Shown in pieces: positions 1 to 8,256 of a DNA stretch of 64,000 bases (position 1 is its first letter; the number at the start of each line of letters is the position of its first letter). Position numbers and translations under genes: made by a program. The stretch is from Limosilactobacillus reuteri. Its GTDB lineage: Bacteria > Bacillota > Bacilli > Lactobacillales > Lactobacillaceae. The stretch lies in the NCBI RefSeq assembly GCF_003072625.1, contig NZ_CP027805.1, positions 185,001 to 249,000 on the forward strand, read 5' to 3'. The notes beneath the pieces are model-generated. The model ran no database searches. It saw only the letters and a list, made by a program, of their open reading frames with translations, and was not told the DNA's origin.

Positions 1-182
1 GTAGCTATGTATGGACGAGATAAACGCTGAAAGCATCTAAGTGTGAAACTCGCCTCGAGATGAGATTTCCCATTTCCTTCGGGAAAGTAAGACCCCTCAG
101 AGATGATGAGGTAGATAGGATGGAAGTGGAAGTGCCGTGAGGCATGGAGCGGACCATTACTAATCGGTCGAGGACTTAACCA
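1..182 (+). rRNA. 23S ribosomal RNA, 3' end (partial)
   Basis: The window opens inside a 23S rRNA gene. The bases up to about 182 carry the strongly conserved tail, including cggtcgaggacttaacca, which is how Bacillales and Lactobacillales 23S genes end. The 5' part lies outside the window. A 5S gene and a tRNA follow on the same strand, the usual rRNA operon order. The 3' end is placed by the conserved sequence and may be off by a few bases. Confidence 0.95.
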
Positions 183-262
183 AGGAGCGGTCAGGTTTAT
201 TGGAAGAGAATAGATAGGATTTAGTTTTGAGAGCACAAGCTCTCGTCCGAAGGGACAAAGAG

Positions 263-379
263 TGTGGTGATGATGGCTTGAAGGATACACCTGTTCCCAT
301 GCCGAACACAGAAGTTAAGCTTCAACACGCCGAAAGTAGTTGGGGGATCGCTCCCTGCGAGGATAGGACGTTGCCATGC
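263..379 (+). rRNA. 5S ribosomal RNA
   Basis: A 117-base 5S rRNA follows the 23S tail by about 80 bases. It has the typical start tgtggtgatgatggcttgaa, the internal box ccatgccgaacacagaagtt, and a 3' end (ttgccatgc) that pairs with the 5' end. An open frame overlapping it is not a gene. Confidence 0.95.
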
Positions 380-461
380 GATCAAAACGTGAACCGATTA
401 AACGATTCGCGTCTTTTCTTTAATAACAGTTTCTGGTCTAATTAATTAGAATTGTTATTAT

Positions 462-534
462 GCTGACTTAGCTCAGTTGGCAGAGCACGTCACTAGTAAT
501 GATGAGGTCGGAGGTTCGAATCCTCTAGTCAGCA
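462..534 (+). tRNA. tRNA-Thr (anticodon AGT)
   Basis: The 73-base cloverleaf folds fully: acceptor gctgact/agtcagc, D-stem gctc/gagc, anticodon stem cgtca/tgatg, T-stem ggagg/cctct with loop ttcgaat, discriminator A. The seven-base anticodon loop ctagtaa gives anticodon AGT, which reads ACU and, if A34 is deaminated to inosine, ACC and ACA. CCA is not encoded. It lies 80 bases behind the 5S gene and is probably co-transcribed with the rRNA operon. A second threonine tRNA with a different anticodon lies at 48965. Confidence 0.93.
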
Positions 535-542
535 TAAAAATT

Positions 543-586
543 AAAAACCACAGATTAAGTACTAAAACTTAATCTGTGGTTTTTTG
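543..586 (+). terminator. rho-independent terminator of rRNA/tRNA operon
   Basis: A perfect 15-bp stem (aaccacagattaagt / acttaatctgtggtt) with a 6-base loop is followed by a T run. It ends the 23S-5S-tRNA-Thr transcript. Confidence 0.93.
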
Positions 587-839
587 TATAGTATTAGGTT
601 AAGAGTTAGTTAAGCAGTAAGTAGTCAATAACAGTACGGATTGAAAAAACAGAGCCATGAGCTACCCAAAATGGTAATCCATGTCCTCCCACTTTTTATT
701 TATGGCATTTTGTTTGAACTTCTTTTACTCATGGAAAAACAGTACTTTTCGCAAATAGGCTAAGTGTCAAAAAGTGGAAAGAGGAAAATCATTCACGACC
801 TCGGTATAACAATTACTATTATGATGAAAAAAGCCGCCC
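587..839. other. gene-poor stretch before a truncated gene
   Basis: No supported gene, RNA or clear repeat is visible in these 253 bases. The following coding remnant lacks its N-terminal half, so this stretch probably replaced or eroded its 5' part. No homology to the IS elements of the window is obvious by eye. Confidence 0.4.
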
Positions 840-1516
840 ATGTTTATAGATACTCTTTCTCCCAAAGGCATGAAACGTGCATATCGATTATTAAATGAAA
901 TTATCACAATTTTTAAGCAAATTGGTGAACAAGTTAATGACGATTTAACTATTATGATTGGTAAAGATCAAGTTGAGTACGAGATTAAGGAAGACCAGAA
1001 TAAAGTTCCTCACGAGTTGACAGCTCATGAGAGAAAAGCATTGGCTAACTACGAAAAAGAAAAAGAGAAATATGATTTTGTGTCTCGTCCACAAATAAGA
1101 AAGTATGACCATCCATATAATGGTCATTTACGAATCCGCTTTATTGTTTGCGGCAGCCATAAACGTTATATTAAAGATAGTAAGCAAGGAATTTTAGAAG
1201 AACAATTACCTGCTATCCTAGTTGCATTCTATAAAACTTATCTAGAAACAAAGCAAAAACGTGAGGAACGAGAGGCTTGGGAAAGAGAGAGAAAAGAAAA
1301 GGAAGAACGAGAAAAACAGCGTCAGCAAAAAATTGAAATGGAGAAAAAGCAGTCGCAACTTTAATTAACGAAGCAAAGGATTATCAGCTTGCTAATGTTG
1401 TACGAACTTATATTAAAGCTATTGAAGGAAACAATATTGGTCGAGATAAAATTGAATGGATGCAAAGTATTGCTAATTGGATTGATCCATTGATTTCTGA
1501 AGATCGTCGTTTGTAA
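840..1516 (+). pseudogene. N-terminally truncated, frameshifted conserved hypothetical protein
   Basis: The first segment (840-1364) encodes 174 aa with a globular part and a charged helix rich in E, K and R near its end. A second frame continues with AVATLINEAKDYQLANVV and ends at 1516. Adding one A to the A5 run at 1344-1348 fuses the frames smoothly into EKKAVATLINEAKDY. From memory this resembles the C-terminal half of a widespread bacterial hypothetical family (long charged coiled coil, then a W-containing helical tail ending near DPL). The usual N-terminal helix-turn-helix-like half is missing. The last codons (Leu, stop) may come from the left end of the adjacent IS30. It is probably a remnant; no function is proposed. 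Confidence 0.6.
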
Positions 1517-2563
1517 AATTAAGTTAGAAAAAATAAAAAGCCATTTGTGATAGACTTTTGAATATCCCTAATCAAAAGAAAAGCAATCACAAATGACCTA
1601 TAAACATCTTACCACACGTGAATTAACTCTCATAGCTGATTTTTGGTATCAAGGTCCTAAAGCTTATTGGGTTGCTAAATTACTTCAGCGTAGTCAAGAA
1701 ACCATCTATCGTGTTTATCGTTTCCTCAACGACGGTAAAACCATCGACCAATATCTTCAGACTTATCAGCGACATAAGCGTCGTTGTGGTCGGAAAACTA
1801 TCGAAGTTAACTATATCCATGCGCAAATCAAGGCAGGTTGGACTCCTGATACTATTAGTGGTCGTCATGAACACCCAATTAGCTGCAGTATGCGCACCCT
1901 TTATCGCATGTTTGCCCGCAATCAGTATGGCTTTTCCGTTAAACAGCTACCGATGAAAGGAAAACGCCATCCCAATGGCTATGTGGAACGTCGTGGTAAA
2001 GCTGGCCAATCAGGACGCAGTATCTATCAACGATATCGTGATTTTCCGCATTACCAACATGAATTTGGGCACTTTGAAGCTGATACAGTTCAAGGTAAAG
2101 CTCACCGCGGAGCGGTAATGACGCTAGTAGAGCGACAATCCAAAGTAATGATTGTCCTTAATATTCATCATAAAACAGACGAAGCAGTGAATTGCCAGCT
2201 TGATCAATGGCTCGCTAAACTGCCACGTCACTTTGTTAAATCAATTACTTTTGATAACGGGAAAGAATTTGCTGGATGGCGAGAAATAGCCAATAAGTAT
2301 GATCTTCACCTATTTTGCGGAAGTCGGTGCTCCCAATCAACGAGGGCTAAACGAAAATAATAACGGCCTCTTGCGTCGTGATGGTCTTAGTAAAAAGCTA
2401 GATTTTCGCGATTTACCAGACGAACTAGTCACTCAGCTAATGCATCGTCGCAACAATATCCCACGAAAATCTCTTAATTATCGTACACCATTAGAAGTAT
2501 TCTTGAGTCATGTCACAGAAGAACAACTTTCACCTTTTTTCTAATTTAAATTGACATTTCAGG
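1504..2563 (+). mobile_element. IS30-family element, copy 1 (decayed)
   Basis: The left end carries tgtaaaattaagttagaaa (from 1512) and the right end (to about 2556) carries its imperfect inverse tttctaatttaaattgaca. The element at 13715-14800 has the same ends. Similarity between the copies extends several bases outside these cores (tcgycgttt on the left, tttcrggatt on the right), so the borders are good to about 10 bases. No clear target duplication is seen. The transposase inside is frameshifted, so this copy cannot move by itself, although the related intact copy could supply enzyme. Confidence 0.8.
1593..2544 (+). pseudogene. IS30-family transposase, frameshifted
   Basis: The two frames (1593-2360 and about 2299-2544) align end to end with the intact 321-aa transposase at 13816-14781. 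At about 2305-2311 the sequence reads cttcaccta where the intact copy has cttcacactta, consistent with loss of one AC dinucleotide; this destroys the frame just before the catalytic Glu region (NENNNGLLRR). The DDE aspartates are still visible in the first frame (FEADTVQG, TFDNGKEF). Without ribosomal slippage the product lacks the third catalytic residue and is dead. Confidence 0.88.
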
Positions 2564-2636
2564 ATTATAAAACACCTTAAATCTGTGGAACTTGAGAATT
2601 CACCTATTATAGAATACTTATCCTTTATAGATGTTT

Positions 2637-2741
2637 CCCAAAGTTGTTCAGCTAAATTTTTTATTAATGTCTTTAGACCTAGTTGAGTGCGTGAGCAGAG
2701 CGAATGTCTCCGTTAAAAAAAGATGATGCAAAAACTTTGGG
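2637..2741. repeat. 105-bp element bounded by 9-bp inverted repeat
   Basis: cccaaagtt (2637-2645) and aactttggg (2733-2741) form a perfect inverted repeat around an AT-rich interior with no ORF. It lies between IS30 copy 1 and the terminator of the next gene. It may be a small non-autonomous element or an old IS remnant; no second copy was found by eye. Confidence 0.3.
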
Positions 2742-2753
2742 CAAGTCATAAAT

Positions 2754-2800
2754 AATAAAGCCACTGGTAACACACATCAAGTGCTACTAGTGGCTTTATT
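2754..2800 (-). terminator. terminator of SDR gene
   Basis: The stem aataaagccact / agtggctttatt lies directly behind the stop codon of the minus-strand oxidoreductase. On that strand the 3' arm is T-rich. It suits a rho-independent terminator. Confidence 0.75.
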
Positions 2801-2802
2801 AA

Positions 2803-3543
2803 TTACATTGGTTGTCCGGTTGAGATTTCAAAGCCGGCTGTTACAGGAATTACTTCTCCCGTGATTGCGCTAGCAGCTGGGCTAGCGACGAAATAAATTG
2901 CAGCGGCGACTTCTTCGGGTTCAACAATTCGATTTAACGGACTGTTCTTTGCGAATTTTTGCTTATCTTGGTGAAAGAGCGGGGTATTAGTTGGACCAGG
3001 TGCAACAACGTTTACGCGAATATTATTGTTACCGTAATCAATTGCCATTGCCCGAGTCATGTTAATAACTGCTCCCTTGGCGGCATTATAAGCAACCATT
3101 GCTCGATCGCCAGCCATTCCTGAGACAGAAGAAATGTTAACGATACTACCATGATTTTGTTCAATCATTGTTGGCAAGAAAGCTTTGCTAATGAGAAAAG
3201 TCCCCTTAACATCAACATCAAAGATTTTATCCCAATCTTCCTCACTTGTTTCATGAACTTCGCCGTGAATAACGATTCCTGCATTATTGACAATCGCATC
3301 AACGGTTTTAAATTTATTGAGGGTTATTTGCTTAATATGGTCAACCTCACTTGATTTACTAATATCGGCTTGAATAAAAGCAACCTGTGCTGGGGAATAT
3401 GTTTCGCCTAAATGTCGTTCAACTTGCATTCCTTTTTCTGCATCACGACCGATAAGCACCGTATTCCACCCGTTTTTGAGAAAAACATCAGCAGTGGCAA
3501 GGCCAATTCCAGAGGTTCCACCAGTAATAACAACTGTTTGCAT
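2803..3543 (-). CDS. short-chain dehydrogenase/reductase (SDR family)
   Basis: The 246-aa protein is a classical SDR, an NAD(P)(H)-dependent cytoplasmic oxidoreductase. Visible motifs are the Rossmann glycine motif TGGTSGIG (residues about 7-14), NNAG (about 88), the catalytic Ser in NISSVSG (about 137) and the YxxxK pair in YNAAKG. Length fits the family (about 250). The C-terminal segment ITGEVIPVTAGFE is the usual SDR signature before the last strand. A GAGAGGAG-like Shine-Dalgarno site precedes the ATG. It is divergent from the small gene at 3651 and has its own terminator. The substrate cannot be read from the sequence; 3-oxoacyl reductase or sugar/diacetyl-type reductases are equally possible. 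Confidence 0.9.
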   Translation of the reverse strand: MQTVVITGGTSGIGLATADVFLKNGWNTVLIGRDAEKGMQVERHLGETYSPAQVAFIQADISKSSEVDHIKQITLNKFKTVDAIVNNAGIVIHGEVHETSEEDWDKIFDVDVKGTFLISKAFLPTMIEQNHGSIVNISSVSGMAGDRAMVAYNAAKGAVINMTRAMAIDYGNNNIRVNVVAPGPTNTPLFHQDKQKFAKNSPLNRIVEPEEVAAAIYFVASPAASAITGEVIPVTAGFEISTGQPM

Positions 3544-3650
3544 ATATAAAACTCCTCTCTAGTCTTTTTTCTAATTATGGCATTTTTAGCCGGATTTAGC
3601 TATTTGTTAGGAAAGTCCTTATAATAAAATAAAGATAAGGAGGAAATGTA

Positions 3651-3878
3651 ATGAATACAGCAACCTTAAAAGCGCTCCAGAATTGGCTTCATGGACGTGG
3701 TTATACATTAGAACAAGTAGATTCACAACTAATTCTTAAATATCATGGACAAGAGCGAGCAGTCATTACGCCACCTGATCGCTATCAAGTGAAGAATCTT
3801 GATCTGAATTTTAATGACTGGGTTGAGTTCAATAAGTGCATTCGCAATATTCGGCATTATTTAGCCAGTGATGACTAG
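3651..3878 (+). CDS. small conserved hypothetical protein (75 aa)
   Basis: A 75-aa soluble protein with no recognised domain. It starts at an ATG behind a strong aaggagg site, with tataat about 30 bases upstream, so it looks genuinely expressed. It has aromatic and charged residues throughout (one Cys, several Trp and Tyr) and no membrane segment or signal peptide. Divergent from the SDR gene and 77 bases ahead of a NAD(P)-binding protein on the same strand, with which it may share a transcript. Function unknown. Confidence 0.7.
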   Translation: MNTATLKALQNWLHGRGYTLEQVDSQLILKYHGQERAVITPPDRYQVKNLDLNFNDWVEFNKCIRNIRHYLASDD

Positions 3879-3955
3879 AAGCCTTTTCTTTGGCAAGAAT
3901 ACTTCCTCGTGATAGAGTTATTCATGAAAGGAATATAGTCCAAGGAGGGATAGTT

Positions 3956-4606
3956 ATGATAAGAGTTGGAATAATTGGTGCTTCTGGAATGGCTGGTAGT
4001 GCAATCTATAAATTAGCATCGACAAAAAAAGATTTGAATGTAACTGGAATTGTTCGAAACGAGAGTAAGGCAAGAAAGATCCTTGGTGACGATGCCAATT
4101 TGATTAGTGGTGATATTTTCGCTTTAAATGATAGTTTGTTGTCGCGGTTTGATGTGATTGTTGATGCATATGGTACTAGCCCAGAGAATGCTGATCGGCA
4201 AGTAAGACTGGCTGAGAAATTAGTAGTTTTAGCTCGGAAACATAAAATCCGGTTAATTTTCATCCTCGGTGCCGGAAGCCTTAAAACTGGTAAGGATAAG
4301 CATCTGTTTGTTGATGATATTGAAAAGATGCCTGGTGCTGAGACGTGGATTAATATACCCCGCCAGCAGTTAAAAGAATTACAGTATCTTGAAACTATTT
4401 CTGATATTGACTGGCTAGGAATTTCACCATCAGCAGTATTTGAAGCTGGGGTTGCGACTAATTATATTCTTGGTCAGGATGAATTATTATTTAATGAACA
4501 AAATGAATCAAAGGTAACTGCAGGGACAATGGCGAAGTTAGTGGTCAATGAAATTTTAGCGCCACGCCACCATCGTGAACGAATTACTGTTATTGATGCA
4601 GAATAG
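3956..4606 (+). CDS. NAD(P)-binding Rossmann protein (NADH-flavin reductase-like)
   Basis: The chosen start is the ATG at 3956, behind a perfect aaggagg; an upstream in-frame start at 3890 has no ribosome site. The 216-aa product begins VGIIGASGMAGSAI, an atypical-SDR GxxGxxG nucleotide motif, and has the length and plan of the COG2910 group (putative NADH-flavin reductases, BVR-B/YwnB-like). There is no YxxxK catalytic pair, as in that group. The mid-region IFILGAGSL and the WLGISPSAVFEAG segment match its usual strand order. Its natural terminator hairpin (left arm 4630-4643) was split by an IS3 element, so read-through into the IS is possible. Confidence 0.8.
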   Translation: MIRVGIIGASGMAGSAIYKLASTKKDLNVTGIVRNESKARKILGDDANLISGDIFALNDSLLSRFDVIVDAYGTSPENADRQVRLAEKLVVLARKHKIRLIFILGAGSLKTGKDKHLFVDDIEKMPGAETWINIPRQQLKELQYLETISDIDWLGISPSAVFEAGVATNYILGQDELLFNEQNESKVTAGTMAKLVVNEILAPRHHRERITVIDAE

Positions 4607-4712
4607 TTATTGGAACTAAAGCAAATACGAAAAGGCATGAGAACGGGCTATAATGCCCTCTGAGTATACAGATGAAATAGAAAATTCATCTTATACTCGG
4701 AGGGCTTTTTCT

Positions 4713-5426
4713 ATGGGAAGAAAATCTAAATACTCAGCAGAGGAAAAACTCTTAATCCTCAATGAAGTTTTACGAAATGGAATCCATAAGGTAATAACTA
4801 AGTACAAGATTAGCCAAAAAACTATCAGGCGGTGGAGTCTTCTATACAAGTATCAGGGAATGCCAGGACTTCAAACAAGTCATCATAATCAAAGCTACTC
4901 TAAAGAATTTAAAAACTCATTGGTTGAACAATATCAACAAACAGATGAGGCATTAGATTTATTTGCGATAAAACACGGTTTACGATCTCAAAGGCAACTA
5001 GAACAATGGATTATCCGGTATAATGAATCTAACTTAAAGGCCTATACGCCAAGAAAGCGAGATTCAAAAATGAGTGGACGAAAGACTGACTTTGAAGAAC
5101 GACTTACTATCATTGAAGAGTTGATTAAGCATGATGTGAACTACAATTGGGCAGTTGAAAAGTACCATATTAGTTACCAACAAGTTTATGGCTGGTATCA
5201 AAAGTATCGCAAAAGCGGTAATGACCCAGAATCACTTCGTGATCGCCGAGGCAAAGCTAAGCCAGAAGAGAAGTGGACGGAAGTTGACCGACTCAAGGCA
5301 GAAAATCGCTTATTAAGGGCTCAGCTAGAAAAGCAAGAGATGGAGATTGCGTTCGCAAAAAAATTAACAGAAATACGCAATCGGGAGGTGGAAAAGGACT
5401 CCGGTACCAAGCCATCAAAGAACTAA
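4713..5426 (+). CDS. IS3-family transposase OrfA
   Basis: 237 aa from the ATG at 4713 (MGRKSKYS), preceded by cggaggg. The frame is open further upstream, but that part runs through the terminal repeat. It has two or three helix-turn-helix units (about residues 10-50 and 120-165) that bind the IS ends, and a leucine-zipper-like helix near residue 195 (LKAENRLLRAQLEKQEME). Near the end a slippery A AAA AAA run (5357-5363) lies in the right phase for -1 frameshifting into OrfB. After the run the OrfA frame continues 21 codons to its own stop. Confidence 0.88.
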   Translation: MGRKSKYSAEEKLLILNEVLRNGIHKVITKYKISQKTIRRWSLLYKYQGMPGLQTSHHNQSYSKEFKNSLVEQYQQTDEALDLFAIKHGLRSQRQLEQWIIRYNESNLKAYTPRKRDSKMSGRKTDFEERLTIIEELIKHDVNYNWAVEKYHISYQQVYGWYQKYRKSGNDPESLRDRRGKAKPEEKWTEVDRLKAENRLLRAQLEKQEMEIAFAKKLTEIRNREVEKDSGTKPSKN

Positions 5427-5455
5427 ATCAAGAAAATGGATGGTCAATTAGCCAG

Positions 5456-6274
5456 TTGTGTAAAATAGCTGATTCTTCGCGAGATGGTTATTACAAATGG
5501 CTCAATCGAAAGCCAAGTCGATATCATAATGAGCAAGCAGAGTTACTTGAAGCGATTGTAGAGTTAGAAGAAGAACATAATTGGACGCTGGGATATTTAG
5601 CGATGACTACACAGTTAAGCTTTGAAAACCGTTTAAGCTTTACCGCTGGATTAAAACGAATAACTAATTGCATGCGTAAGCATGGAATTAGAGCAAATAT
5701 TAGGAAGAAGAAGCGCAATCGAATTCAACGCCATGAAGAATACATCAATGACAACTTATTGCAGGGACAATTCGACCGTGAAACTAAAAATGAAGTGTGG
5801 GTTACCGACACAACGGAAGTTGCCTACGGCGAACACACACTTCATAAAGTACGAGTACACGTTATTTTAGATTTATATGGTCGTTACGCTTTAAGCTACA
5901 ATATTTCAGACACAGAAACTTCATCAGCAGTAATTGAAACCTTTAATCGTGCTTTTACGGTTGAACCTGATGCGCAACCAATGGTCCATACTGACCGCGG
6001 ATCAGCTTACTGCTCAAGTATGTTCAACGACTACTTAGCCTCTAAAAATTGTATTCATAGTATGTCACACCCCGGTCATCCTTGGGAAAACTCCCCCATA
6101 GAGCGTTGGTGGAATGACTTCAAGCTAATCTGGATTAACAAACATAATCGTCCTAAGACGCTAGCAGAGCTAGAACAGCTCGTCAAAGGAGCCATTGAAT
6201 ACTTTAATACCAAACGCGCTTACACAAGCAAAAACGGCTTGACCGCGGAACAATTCCGCAATCAAGCCTCCTAA
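5456..6274 (+). CDS. IS3-family transposase OrfB (DDE catalytic domain)
   Basis: The catalytic part. The OrfB frame is already open at the A7 run near 5357, so the natural product is an OrfAB fusion made by -1 slippage that joins FAKK to INRNTQSGGG; the ORF start at 5456 is only the first in-frame start codon. Catalytic residues are visible: D in WVTDTTEV, D in MVHTDRGS, E in NSPIERWWND. The conserved IS3 C-terminus (AIEYFNTKRAY) is present. It is full length with no breaks. Confidence 0.9.
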   Translation: MCKIADSSRDGYYKWLNRKPSRYHNEQAELLEAIVELEEEHNWTLGYLAMTTQLSFENRLSFTAGLKRITNCMRKHGIRANIRKKKRNRIQRHEEYINDNLLQGQFDRETKNEVWVTDTTEVAYGEHTLHKVRVHVILDLYGRYALSYNISDTETSSAVIETFNRAFTVEPDAQPMVHTDRGSAYCSSMFNDYLASKNCIHSMSHPGHPWENSPIERWWNDFKLIWINKHNRPKTLAELEQLVKGAIEYFNTKRAYTSKNGLTAEQFRNQAS

Positions 6275-6347
6275 AATTTTTATCTATTTGATCTGTATAC
6301 TTGACGGGACATAGTGCCACGCAAATCAATTCTCATGCCTTTTAATA

Positions 6348-8256
6348 GTGCGCCCGGCATGGGATTAGCTAGGTGGTGAAAGTCCGCTATGGGCCGTAGT
6401 AGTCGGAACCATGAGCTGAGGACAAGGGTGTCCACCGTGAGGTGGAATCTGAAGGAAGTCTAAGCCAAAGTACTGCATCGATGAACAAGAAGTAGCTATA
6501 AGGCTGAAATTAACTGGATAAGGCTGCTAGACAAGTTGAAGTCCAATACTACTCGAAATTGGTTTCAGTAAAGCTAACGATGACATGGTACGAAAGCTAA
6601 TATTCTTACCCGGGGAGATCTGGCCTACACGTTTCCGACAAGAGGAATAAGTTTAATTTCCACAGAAACAAGCGATGCAGTGATGCAGTGTTGAGTAAGC
6701 CAGAAGTCAGCCGAGGTCATAGTAGTTTGAATAATCGGATGAAGGACTGAACGACAATAACTTGTAACTTATATCGGAGGTGTAATCAGGTGCGACAATC
6801 GCAGAAAACAGAACAACAAGCTGACCGCTTGTCGAGGATAGGTTTGGAAAACCGAAAGTACACAAGGGCGCGTAGTACCGGTTATGGTGAAGGTAAAGGT
6901 ATGAGTGTCACTATCCAAGACCTGGTCTTGGATCGCAATAACCTTAATCAGGCTTATTTGCGAGTTAAGAGAAATAAAGGAGCAGCAGGCGTTGATGATA
7001 TGACAGTCAATGACCTTCTACCATATCTCAGAGAAAATAAGACGGAACTGATCGCTAGTTTGCGTGAGGGCAAGTATAAACCAGCTCCAGTCAAACGGGT
7101 AGAAATTCCGAAGCCTAATGGTGGAGTAAGAAGACTTGGAATACCAACGGTGGTGGACCGAATGGTTCAACAAGCTGTAGCCCAAATTCTTACGCCTATC
7201 TTTGAGCGTGTTTTCTCTGATAATAGCTTTGGCTTCCGTCCCCACCGTGGGGCCCATGACGCTATTGAAAAAGGAGTAGATCTTTATAATCAAGGTTATC
7301 GAAGAGTTGTCGACTTAGACCTAAAAGCCTATTTTGATAACGTTAATCATGACTTGATGATTAAGTATCTCCAACAATATATTGATGACCCATGGACACT
7401 AAGACTCATTCGTAAGTTTCTAACTAGCGGAGTCTTAGACCATGGGCTTTTCGCTAAGAGTGAAAAAGGAACCCCACAAGGAGGGCCATTGTCACCACTA
7501 CTGGCGAACATCTATCTAAATGAGTTGGACAAAGAGTTGACTAGACGTGGTCACCACTTTGTGCGCTATGCGGATGATTGTAACATCTATGTTAAAAGTC
7601 AACGAGCCGGAGAACGAGTAATGCGAAGCATTACCCAGTTTCTAGAAAAGCGCTTGAAAGTTAAAGTGAACCCAGATAAAACCAAAGTCGGTAGCCCGCT
7701 ACGGTTGAAGTTTCTTGGCTTTTCGTTGGGTATAGACCACATTGGGGCCTACGCCCGTCCAGCTAAACAATCGCAACAACGAGTAAAGAAAGCACTGAAG
7801 TTATTAACTAAACGTAATCGTGGAATATCTCTGACAAGAATGTTTGAAGAAATTCATCGAAAAATGCGTGGGTGGCTTCAGTACTACTCAATTGGGAAAC
7901 TAACTAACTTTATTCAACGCCTTGACAAGTGGTTGAGGGTCCGAATAAGGCAGTATATTTGGAAGCAATGGAAAAAGTTTAAAACTAAGGTAACTAACTT
8001 ACAGAAGTTGGGGCTGTCCCATCATGATGCATATGTCTTCGCTAGTACCCGAAAGGGCTACTGGCGAACTGCACATAGTAAGACCTTGAGCTATTCTCTA
8101 ACTAATAGAAAACTGGAACAACTCGGACTTATGAATATGTCCAAGACGCTCCAGTCAATTCAATGTGATTAAGTTGTCGAACCGCCGTATACGGAACCGT
8201 ACGTACGGTGGTGTGAGAGGTCGATAATTGAACTAATCAATTATCTCCTACTCGAT
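6348..8256 (+). mobile_element. group II intron, bacterial class C (IIC), copy 1
   Basis: The 1909-bp intron begins gtgcgcccggcatggg and ends with a domain V hairpin (accgccgtatac, ggaa loop, gtacgtacggtggt; about 8181-8214), a domain VI hairpin (cgataattgaactaatcaattatc) and the 3' end ctactcgat. An RT/maturase lacking an endonuclease domain lies in domain IV. The 5' exon is a terminator hairpin (right arm 6330-6343), the known target type of class C introns. The 3' exon starts at 8257, which is exactly the stop codon of the converging gene. The second copy at 29333-31236 is nearly identical. Confidence 0.9.
6790..8172 (+). CDS. group IIC intron reverse transcriptase/maturase
   Basis: 460 aa from a GTG behind cggaggtg. 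RT blocks are all present: PVKRVEIPKPNGG, GIPTVVDRMVQQ (RT1-2), SFGFRPHRGAHDAI (RT2a), LKAYFDNVNHDLM (first Asp), GTPQGGPLSPLLANIYL (RT4), RYADDCNIYV (catalytic YADD), LKFLGFSLG (RT7). A maturase X domain follows (about residues 330-400), and there is no HNH endonuclease, as expected for class C. It closely resembles the Geobacillus GsI-IIC enzyme as recalled. The protein splices the intron and copies it into new terminator sites. A second start (MSVTIQD, 6901) would give the core enzyme alone. Confidence 0.95.
   Translation: MRQSQKTEQQADRLSRIGLENRKYTRARSTGYGEGKGMSVTIQDLVLDRNNLNQAYLRVKRNKGAAGVDDMTVNDLLPYLRENKTELIASLREGKYKPAPVKRVEIPKPNGGVRRLGIPTVVDRMVQQAVAQILTPIFERVFSDNSFGFRPHRGAHDAIEKGVDLYNQGYRRVVDLDLKAYFDNVNHDLMIKYLQQYIDDPWTLRLIRKFLTSGVLDHGLFAKSEKGTPQGGPLSPLLANIYLNELDKELTRRGHHFVRYADDCNIYVKSQRAGERVMRSITQFLEKRLKVKVNPDKTKVGSPLRLKFLGFSLGIDHIGAYARPAKQSQQRVKKALKLLTKRNRGISLTRMFEEIHRKMRGWLQYYSIGKLTNFIQRLDKWLRVRIRQYIWKQWKKFKTKVTNLQKLGLSHHDAYVFASTRKGYWRTAHSKTLSYSLTNRKLEQLGLMNMSKTLQSIQCD

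Larger units (their letters stand above)
4654..6311 (+). mobile_element. IS3-family (IS150-group) insertion sequence
   Basis: About 1.66 kb with two overlapping transposase frames. The ends are imperfect inverted repeats: left tgccctctgagtatacagat, right (inverse strand) tgtcccgtcaagtatacaga, sharing agtatacagat and then aaatag. Both start with TG as in IS3 elements. The flanks (ctataa left, tagtgc right) show no convincing 3-bp duplication. Both frames are open, so it may be active. Confidence 0.88.
4630..6343. terminator. bidirectional terminator split by an IS3 insertion
   Basis: aaaaggcatgagaa (4630-4643) and ttctcatgcctttt (6330-6343) are perfect inverse complements, 14 bp. They would form one hairpin with A and T flanks on both strands, serving the genes at 3956 (+) and 8257 (-). 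The IS3 element (4654-6311) lies in the loop and the group IIC intron starts four bases after the right arm. As the DNA now stands the arms are 1.7 kb apart. Confidence 0.75.

Noticed and set aside
227-445. 72-codon frame over the 5S gene.
   Set aside because: It is an open frame inside a 5S rRNA; no protein is expected.
4640-6320. 3-bp target duplication for the IS3 element.
   Set aside because: Flanks taa and tag do not match exactly, so no duplication is claimed.
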